Part shown: positions 34,824-40,607 of the stretch, piece after piece
Position numbering within the stretch: position 1 is the stretch's first letter
Layout: every line of letters begins with the position of its first letter
The notes under the pieces: generated by a model
What the model was told of the DNA's origin: nothing
The model's database searches: none
Seen by the model: the letters and a program-made list of their open reading frames with translations, nothing else
Source: Candidatus Bipolaricaulota bacterium
Lineage (GTDB): Bacteria > Bipolaricaulota > Bipolaricaulia > UBA7950 > UBA9294
Length of the DNA stretch: 40,607 bases
Reading direction: 5' to 3'
NCBI GenBank assembly: GCA_030670905.1
Contig: DAOVAR010000004.1
Span: 1-40,607 of the forward strand
Position numbers and translations under genes: made by a program

Positions 34824-37800
34824 GTGAGATTACGCTAACTATTGACGACCAGCCGGTTACCCTGGAACCAGGAAGTTCGGTTCTGGAAGCTTGCCAAGAG
34901 CTGGGGATCAACATCCCCACGCTTTGCTACCATAAGGCCCTGGGAGGCTACGGCGCCTGTCGCCTCTGTCTCGTCGAGGTGGAGCAAAACGGCCGCACGG
35001 ATATGCAGGCATCGTGTGTCTATCCGGTACAGGAGGGTCTGATCGTTCGCACGGACACCGAGCGGGTGCTAAGGACCCGCCGCATCATGGCGGAACTCCT
35101 GCTGGCTCGATGTCCTGAAATGGAAAAGGTCAAAGAGGCCGCCGCCGAACTTGGCGTCACCGAGACGCGTTTCCCGAAGAAGAATGAGGACTGCATTCTT
35201 TGTGGGCTGTGCACCAGAGTCTGTTCCGAACTGATGAAGTCCGGGGCAGTGGATTTCCATGGCCGCGGCAACACCCGCGAGGTTGGGCCGGCGTACGATA
35301 AGCACTCCCCGATCTGTATGGCCTGTGGAGCGTGCGCCATCGTCTGTCCAACCGGTGCGATGGATCTCAGCACGGTCTCCTCCCGTCCCCCCCGGCCTGT
35401 GACATCCGCTTACGACGCTGGATTGGTCCAGCGGTCCTCCATTTACATTCCGTATCAGCAAGCCATACCTAAAGTTCCTGTCATCGATCGTGACACATGC
35501 ATGTACTTTCTCAAAGGAGAGGAACTCGATGCCTGCCGCGCCTGCGAGACTGCGTGTTCAGCGAAAGCCATCGATTACACTCAAGAGGATGAAATCGTTG
35601 ATCTCGATGTGGGCGCCGCGATTCTTTCCCCCGGTTTCTGTTTGTTCGACGCTAATCAGATGCTCGAGTTAAGCTATTCCTGGGCTCCGAATGTTCTGAC
35701 AAGTCTTCAATTTGAACGTCTCCAGTCGGCCAGCGGCCCCCACGAAGGGGAGATTCTGCGGGTATCGGACGGCGAGCATCCACACCGCATCGCCTTCATC
35801 CAATGCGTAGGCTCCAGAGATTATGATCACAATTACTGCTCTTCGGTCTGTTGCATGTACGCGACCAAAGAGGCGATTATCGCCAAGGAGCACGAAGCCG
35901 ACTTGGAATGCACAATCTTTTATATGGATTTGCGTGCCTACGGCAAGGGATTCGATGCCTACTTCGAGCGGGCCAAGGAGCTTGGGGTTCGGTATGTCCG
36001 CTGTCGACCCTCACACATAGAGGAGACGACCGGCACGCAAAACTTGAAGATTCACTATGAAGCCGAGGATGGCACGCATCAGACCGAAGAGTTTGACATG
36101 GTCGTCCTCTCCGTGGGGTTGGAGCCTCCCCAAGACGCGCAACTTCTGGCAAGACGGTTTGGCATCGAGTTGGATGAGAACGGGTTTGCCCGTACCGCCC
36201 CAACATCCCCCATATCGAGCTCGCGGGATGGAGTTTATGTATGCGGTCCATTTGCCGAACCCAAGGATATTCCTGAGACGGTGATGGAAGCGAGTGCAGC
36301 CGCGGCCAAGGCGATGACCCTGTTGGCAGAGAAACGCGGCACCGAAATCATTGAGCGCGAATACCCGCCCGAAAAAGACGTCAGCGGGCAGCCTCCTCGT
36401 ATCGGGGTGTTCGTTTGCCACTGCGGCAAGAACATCGGTGGTGTGGTCAATGTGCCGTCGGTGGCGGAATATGCCCGGTCATTGGTGGACGTGGTTTACG
36501 TCGAGGACAATCTTTACACCTGCTCATCGGATACACAGGCTCGGATTCGAGAACACATTGAGGAACACGACCTGAATCGCGTGGTGGTTGCCTCGTGCAC
36601 CCCGCGCACTCATGAACCGTTGTTCCGGGACACGTTACGCGAATCTGGCCTCAACCCCTACCTGTTCGAGATGGCGAACATCCGTGACCAGTGCTCTTGG
36701 GTGCACATGCACGAGCCTGAAGCGGCTACGGTGAAGGCAAAAGATCTGGTGCGCATGGCGGTCGCCAGGGCGCGGTTGCTCGAACCCCTGCAGAAAGGGA
36801 AGATCTCGATCAACAACGATGCGTTGGTGATCGGAGGGGGGATGAGTGGCATGACCGCGGCCCTTAATCTGGCCGACCAGAGGTTTCAAGTCCACCTTGT
36901 GGAGAAGGAGGAGACCCTGGGCGGAGTGATGCGGGACATTCGGTTTCTTCAAAATGGCTACTCGCCGGTGCAGTGGCTTAAGGAGATGGTCAACCGCACT
37001 GTGGACCATCCAAAGATCAACGTCCACCTAGGTTCCGAGTTAAAGTCTGTGGAAGGCTCGGTGGGTAACTTTTCCTCGGTGATCGCCAAGAAAGGTACGG
37101 AGGAGACCATCGAGCACGGGGCGGTGATCGTGGCGATCGGCGCTGTCCCAGGAACCCCGACCGAGTACCTTTACAGGAAAGATCCGCGTGTGATGACCCA
37201 GCTAGAATTCGAGCAGAGACTCGGCGCTGGCGAGGAGATTGGCGAGCGGATCATCATGATCCAATGCGTGGGAAGTCGGGATGAGGAGCACCCGTACTGC
37301 AGCCGGGTATGCTGTACGCAGGCGATCAAGAACGCGCTGCAGTTTAAGGAGACGCATCCACGTGGCGAGGCCACCATCATCTACCGAGACATCCGCACCT
37401 ATGGTCATCACGAGGCGATGTATACCGAGGCGCGCGAGAAGGGGGTTCGCTTCGTTCGCTACGAACCGGAGACAAAGCCCGAGGTTGCGGTTGAGGACGG
37501 GACGTTGTACGTTACCGTGAACGACCCGGTACTTGGGCAGCCGCTTCGGATCGAGGCCAACGCTGTTGTCCTCGCACCGCTACTGCTCCCCGCCGAAGAC
37601 GTCGAGGAGCTTGCCAAGATGCTAAAAGTCCCGCTCAACTCCGATGGTTTCTTCCTCGAAGCGCATATGAAGCTTCGGCCGATCGACTTTGCCACCGACG
37701 GAGTGTTCCTCTGCGGCATGGCCCACTCACCGAAATTGGTGAAGGAAAGCATCGCTCAAGCGATGGGCGCGGCAGCACGGGCGGCGACGCTCCTCTCCAA

Positions 37801-38074
37801 GGACGAGCTGGAACTTGAGGCCTCAATCAGCGAGGTGGTCGATGCCAATTGCGATGGCTGCGCCTACTGTATCGATCCGTGTCCGTACAACGCGTTGACC
37901 CTCATCGAGTACGTCCGTGGTGACCAGATCAAAAAGACGGTGCAGAGCAATCCTGCCCTATGCAAGGGCTGCGGAGTCTGTATGGCCACCTGTCCCAAGC
38001 AGGGAATCTTCGTATGGCACTTCAAACCGGAGCAGATCAACGCCATGGTGGATGCGGCGCTGGAAGTGGAGTAG
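34820..38074 (+). CDS. NuoG-N-terminal / HdrA C-terminal half / full HdrA tandem fusion (1084 aa)
   Basis: [2Fe-2S] CYHKALGGYGACRLCLVEV...C; two [4Fe-4S] motifs CILCGLCTRVC and CMACGACAIVC; HdrA-like RSSIYIPYQQAIPKVPVIDRDTC..., CVGSRDYDHNYCSSVCC; second HdrA RIGVFVCHCGKNIGGVV..., VIGGGMSGMTAALNLADQRFQVHLVEKEETLGG, CVGSRDEEHPYCSRVCC; C-terminal ferredoxin CDGCAYCIDPCPYNAL...CKGCGVCMATCPKQGI. Confidence 0.92.
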   Translation: MSEITLTIDDQPVTLEPGSSVLEACQELGINIPTLCYHKALGGYGACRLCLVEVEQNGRTDMQASCVYPVQEGLIVRTDTERVLRTRRIMAELLLARCPEMEKVKEAAAELGVTETRFPKKNEDCILCGLCTRVCSELMKSGAVDFHGRGNTREVGPAYDKHSPICMACGACAIVCPTGAMDLSTVSSRPPRPVTSAYDAGLVQRSSIYIPYQQAIPKVPVIDRDTCMYFLKGEELDACRACETACSAKAIDYTQEDEIVDLDVGAAILSPGFCLFDANQMLELSYSWAPNVLTSLQFERLQSASGPHEGEILRVSDGEHPHRIAFIQCVGSRDYDHNYCSSVCCMYATKEAIIAKEHEADLECTIFYMDLRAYGKGFDAYFERAKELGVRYVRCRPSHIEETTGTQNLKIHYEAEDGTHQTEEFDMVVLSVGLEPPQDAQLLARRFGIELDENGFARTAPTSPISSSRDGVYVCGPFAEPKDIPETVMEASAAAAKAMTLLAEKRGTEIIEREYPPEKDVSGQPPRIGVFVCHCGKNIGGVVNVPSVAEYARSLVDVVYVEDNLYTCSSDTQARIREHIEEHDLNRVVVASCTPRTHEPLFRDTLRESGLNPYLFEMANIRDQCSWVHMHEPEAATVKAKDLVRMAVARARLLEPLQKGKISINNDALVIGGGMSGMTAALNLADQRFQVHLVEKEETLGGVMRDIRFLQNGYSPVQWLKEMVNRTVDHPKINVHLGSELKSVEGSVGNFSSVIAKKGTEETIEHGAVIVAIGAVPGTPTEYLYRKDPRVMTQLEFEQRLGAGEEIGERIIMIQCVGSRDEEHPYCSRVCCTQAIKNALQFKETHPRGEATIIYRDIRTYGHHEAMYTEAREKGVRFVRYEPETKPEVAVEDGTLYVTVNDPVLGQPLRIEANAVVLAPLLLPAEDVEELAKMLKVPLNSDGFFLEAHMKLRPIDFATDGVFLCGMAHSPKLVKESIAQAMGAAARAATLLSKDELELEASISEVVDANCDGCAYCIDPCPYNALTLIEYVRGDQIKKTVQSNPALCKGCGVCMATCPKQGIFVWHFKPEQINAMVDAALEVE

Positions 38075-38077
38075 ATA

Positions 38078-38497
38078 ATGGATAAAATGAATGAATTCGA
38101 ACCGAAGATCCTGACGTTCTGCTGCAACTGGTGCTCCTACGCTGGGGCTGACTTAGCGGGAACCTCCCGTCTGCAGTACCCTCCTAACGTGCGGATCATT
38201 CGGGTGATGTGCTCGGGGATGGTCCACCCGAATATGGTCATCGAAGCGCTGACTAAAGGGGCCGACGGGGTGATGATCTGCGGTTGCCACCCTGGCGATT
38301 GCCACTACTTGGAGGGAAACCTGAAGGCCGAGAAACGGGCCGAGGCCATCGAGCTTTTGCTTGAGGACTTCGGCCTGGAGCCCGAGCGCTTCCGGCTGGT
38401 GTGGGTCTCCGCCTCCGAGGGGCCGCGGTTCGCTCAGGTGATGACCGAGATGGTGGAGACGGTGAGAGAGCTAGGGCCCAGCCCCTACGCAACGTGA
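38078..38497 (+). CDS. mvhD: F420-non-reducing hydrogenase iron-sulfur subunit D (MvhD)
   Basis: ILTFCCNWCSYAGADLAG, VRIIRVMCSGMV, MICGCHPGDCHYLEGN. Confidence 0.95.
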   Translation: MDKMNEFEPKILTFCCNWCSYAGADLAGTSRLQYPPNVRIIRVMCSGMVHPNMVIEALTKGADGVMICGCHPGDCHYLEGNLKAEKRAEAIELLLEDFGLEPERFRLVWVSASEGPRFAQVMTEMVETVRELGPSPYAT

Positions 38498-38505
38498 GGA
38501 GGTGA

Positions 38506-38721
38506 ATGGTGATAGCGGTTCCCGAGGTGCTGTGGATAGAAGGGGACAAATACATGTGGGACGGCGCAGAGTATGCTTCGCGCGCCGAGGCCGAGGCCGA
38601 GGCCGGTCCTTATAAGACTAATGGCTTCGAAACGCAGATCGTCGAGGAAGAAGATAAGTTCTTGGTCTACACCCGACGGGTTGTGACCGAGATTGTGCTT
38701 GAGGGTGAGGCGCCTCTTTAG
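38506..38721 (+). CDS. small uncharacterised protein (71 aa) between mvhD and mvhG
   Basis: Same strand, AGGAGGTGA SD, fits the gap; MVIAVPEVLWIEGDKYMWDGAEYASRAEAEAEAGPYKTNGFETQIVEEEDKFLVYTRRVVTEIVLEGEAPL. Confidence 0.7.
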   Translation: MVIAVPEVLWIEGDKYMWDGAEYASRAEAEAEAGPYKTNGFETQIVEEEDKFLVYTRRVVTEIVLEGEAPL

Positions 38722-38764
38722 ATAAGCGAGGCACGAAAACTGTATCGATGCAAGGAGGTTAGTG

Positions 38765-39718
38765 ATGAGTGTGAAGGTTGCAGAAGAATGGCTGAACATC
38801 TGTGGTGGATGTGAAGTCTCGATTCTAGACATTGGCGAGCCGCTGCTTGATATCCTGCCAAAGCTGGAGTTTGTTCATATGCCCGTGCTCATGGACCACA
38901 AGTACTTCGGCCAGAAGGGCGAGGGGACAGAGCTGACCATCCCCGAGGCAGATATTGGGATCGTCAGTGGTGGGGTGCGAAATGAGAAGGAAAAACATGT
39001 GCTCGAGGAGATGCGGAAGAAGACCAAGATCCTGATCTCCTTGGGTTCTTGTGCGAGTTTTGGCGGTATTCCCGCCATGGCCAACATGTACACCCTGGAT
39101 GCGCTGTACGATAAGGTTTACCGCGACTCGGTGACAACCGATTTGGCAGACACACCAGCGGAGAACCTGCCACCGCTTCTGGATAGGGTCTACGCGCTGG
39201 ACGAAATTATAACGGTCGATGTGCATATCCCTGGGTGCCCCCCAAACCCGGACATGATTGTTGACGCGCTCACCGCGCTCCTGGAGGGCAAGCCGTTCGA
39301 GCTTCCCGAGCGGAGCGTCTGTGATGACTGCCCGGTCAAGCGCGAGAAGAAGGCAGCTGGCGGCCAGATCAAGCGACCGCTTGAGGAGATGCAGTTCGAT
39401 CAAGGCGGACCGTGGGAGAATACACGCTGCTTTATGGAGCAAGGCTATCTCTGTCTCGGACCGGTCACGCGTTCTGGCTGTGGCCGTGTCTATGAAGAGG
39501 GTGGGCCTAAGGTTCCCAGGTGTGTCGTGGGCTACATGCCCTGCCGTGGCTGCTTCGGTCCCATTCGCAAGGGGGCGAGCCCCCTGGTTGACATGATGGG
39601 CGCCCTGTCGTCAATCGGGTTGGATGCTAAGCAGGTAGTAGACCGGCGAGCACTGCTGAACCGCTATATCGGTGGGCAGAAGCGACTGCGGCCATTGCCT
39701 CAGAGACCAGCACGATAA
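38765..39718 (+). CDS. mvhG: [NiFe] hydrogenase small subunit (MvhG-like, group 3)
   Basis: ICGGCEVSILDIGEPLLDILP, LISLGSCASFGGIPAMAN, VHIPGCPPNPDMIVDALTALLEGK, Cys-rich C-terminal region. Confidence 0.94.
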   Translation: MSVKVAEEWLNICGGCEVSILDIGEPLLDILPKLEFVHMPVLMDHKYFGQKGEGTELTIPEADIGIVSGGVRNEKEKHVLEEMRKKTKILISLGSCASFGGIPAMANMYTLDALYDKVYRDSVTTDLADTPAENLPPLLDRVYALDEIITVDVHIPGCPPNPDMIVDALTALLEGKPFELPERSVCDDCPVKREKKAAGGQIKRPLEEMQFDQGGPWENTRCFMEQGYLCLGPVTRSGCGRVYEEGGPKVPRCVVGYMPCRGCFGPIRKGASPLVDMMGALSSIGLDAKQVVDRRALLNRYIGGQKRLRPLPQRPAR

Positions 39719-39730
39719 GGAGGAGTAACT

Positions 39731-40607
39731 ATGACAAAGACAATCACTATCGCACCGGTAACACGAATTGAGGGCCACGCTAAGGTGACCATCAAACTGG
39801 ATGATGCTGGAAATGTGGCTGAAACCTATGTGAACGTCGTGGAACTGAGAGGCTTTGAAAAGTTCTGCATAGGCCGCCCCGTCGAGGAGCTCCCCCGCAT
39901 CGTGACCAGCATCTGTGGGGTCTGCCCCTGGCACCATCATTTGGCTTCGGCCAAGGCGAACGATGCGATCTTCGGTGTGACGCCCCCGCCGACTGGCGCT
40001 AAGCTTCGGGATCTGTGTCAGAGCATTGCCTACTGCTCGGACAAGATCCTCCACTTTTTCTTCCTTGCTGGGCCGGACTTCGTCATGGGCCCGGACGCTG
40101 ACTACACAGTCCGCAACGTGTTCGGCATCGTCCAAACTAATCCGGATATCGGCCGCAAGGTGGTCCGGGCAAGACACCTGGGAACCCAGATGCTGGCGAT
40201 TGTGTCGGGAAAGTCGATCCATCCCGTGACAGCGGTGCCAGGTGGCTTTAGCAAGCCGTTGGCCGAGACCGAGCGTGACCGGCTGGTACCGATGGCGCAA
40301 GAGATGCTGGAATTCGCAAAATTCGCGATGTCCTTTGCCAAGGAGAACATCTTCCCCAAGTACTTAGAGGAGATCAACACCCTCGGTGTGATCGAAACCG
40401 GCTTTTTGGGAATGGTCACCGAGGATGGAATCCTCAATGTTTACGACGGGGTGCTGCGGCTGATGAAGCCCGACGGTACCTACGAGGAGTTCGCCTATGA
40501 TCAGTACACCGATTACATCGGCGAGCACATCGAGCCGTGGAGCTATCTGAAATTTCCCTATGCCAAAAAATGGGGCGATTTTAGCATGGACCTCGACAAT
40601 CCGGTGG
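39731..40607 (+). CDS. mvhA: [NiFe] hydrogenase large subunit (MvhA-like, group 3), truncated by window end
   Basis: MTKTITIAPVTRIEGHAKVTIKLDDAGNVAETYVNVVELRGFEKFCIGRPVEELPRIVTSICGVCPWHHHLASAKAND...; open to the edge so absent from ORF track; AAGGAGGAG SD. Confidence 0.95.
   Translation, partial: MTKTITIAPVTRIEGHAKVTIKLDDAGNVAETYVNVVELRGFEKFCIGRPVEELPRIVTSICGVCPWHHHLASAKANDAIFGVTPPPTGAKLRDLCQSIAYCSDKILHFFFLAGPDFVMGPDADYTVRNVFGIVQTNPDIGRKVVRARHLGTQMLAIVSGKSIHPVTAVPGGFSKPLAETERDRLVPMAQEMLEFAKFAMSFAKENIFPKYLEEINTLGVIETGFLGMVTEDGILNVYDGVLRLMKPDGTYEEFAYDQYTDYIGEHIEPWSYLKFPYAKKWGDFSMDLDNPV

Noticed and set aside
38584-38601. (GCCGAG)3 as a phase-variation tract
   Set aside because: Hexanucleotide unit keeps the reading frame, so slippage would not switch the gene off.
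38825-39442. 205-aa - strand ORF antisense to mvhG
   Set aside because: Opposite a conserved hydrogenase gene; no domain recognised.
39611-40300. 229-aa - strand ORF antisense to mvhA
   Set aside because: Opposite the true open frame of mvhA (39731 to window end), which contains clear hydrogenase motifs.
1-40607. CRISPR array, tRNA, rRNA, transposase or prophage genes
   Set aside because: No regularly spaced repeats, tRNA T-loop/acceptor pattern, or integrase/transposase-like protein was recognised by reading; a tRNAscan/Rfam run would be needed to be certain.

Overview
This 40.6 kb bacterial window has no rRNA, tRNA, CRISPR array or transposase that I could see. The first ~28 kb is mostly housekeeping: gcvPB-gcvPA-gcvH-dnaB (- strand), rpsB-tsf-pyrH, recG, def-fmt, a PPC/DUF296 protein, nth, pncC/cinA-C, a flippase-like membrane protein, an ABC/MacB-type exporter, ftsEX-prmC, a PIN-TRAM protein, ispD, a flavin reductase, a diacylglycerol kinase, malic enzyme plus two-subunit fumarase, and apgM. 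The last ~12 kb (28.7-40.6 kb) is the most interesting part. It is one long, mostly overlapping gene string that starts at a near-consensus promoter (TTGACA-17-TATAAG). It encodes HdrA(N-half)-NuoE, an HndB-like 2Fe-2S protein, a NuoF/HndC-like protein, an embedded regulatory module (DRTGG, CBS-HATPase, DRTGG, PHP, HATPase), a 1084-aa NuoG(N)-HdrA(C-half)-HdrA fusion, MvhD, a small orphan protein, MvhG and the start of MvhA. I interpret it as a candidate NAD(H)-linked electron-bifurcating [NiFe]-hydrogenase/Hdr complex. In it, an Hnd/Hyd-type NuoEFG module has HdrA where the FeFe H-cluster would be, and one HdrA copy appears split across two polypeptides inside its ferredoxin domain. Function is inferred from domain recognition only; no database search was run. 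Two real ORFs run off the window edges (1..384 - and 39731..40607 +) and are missing from the supplied ORF track.
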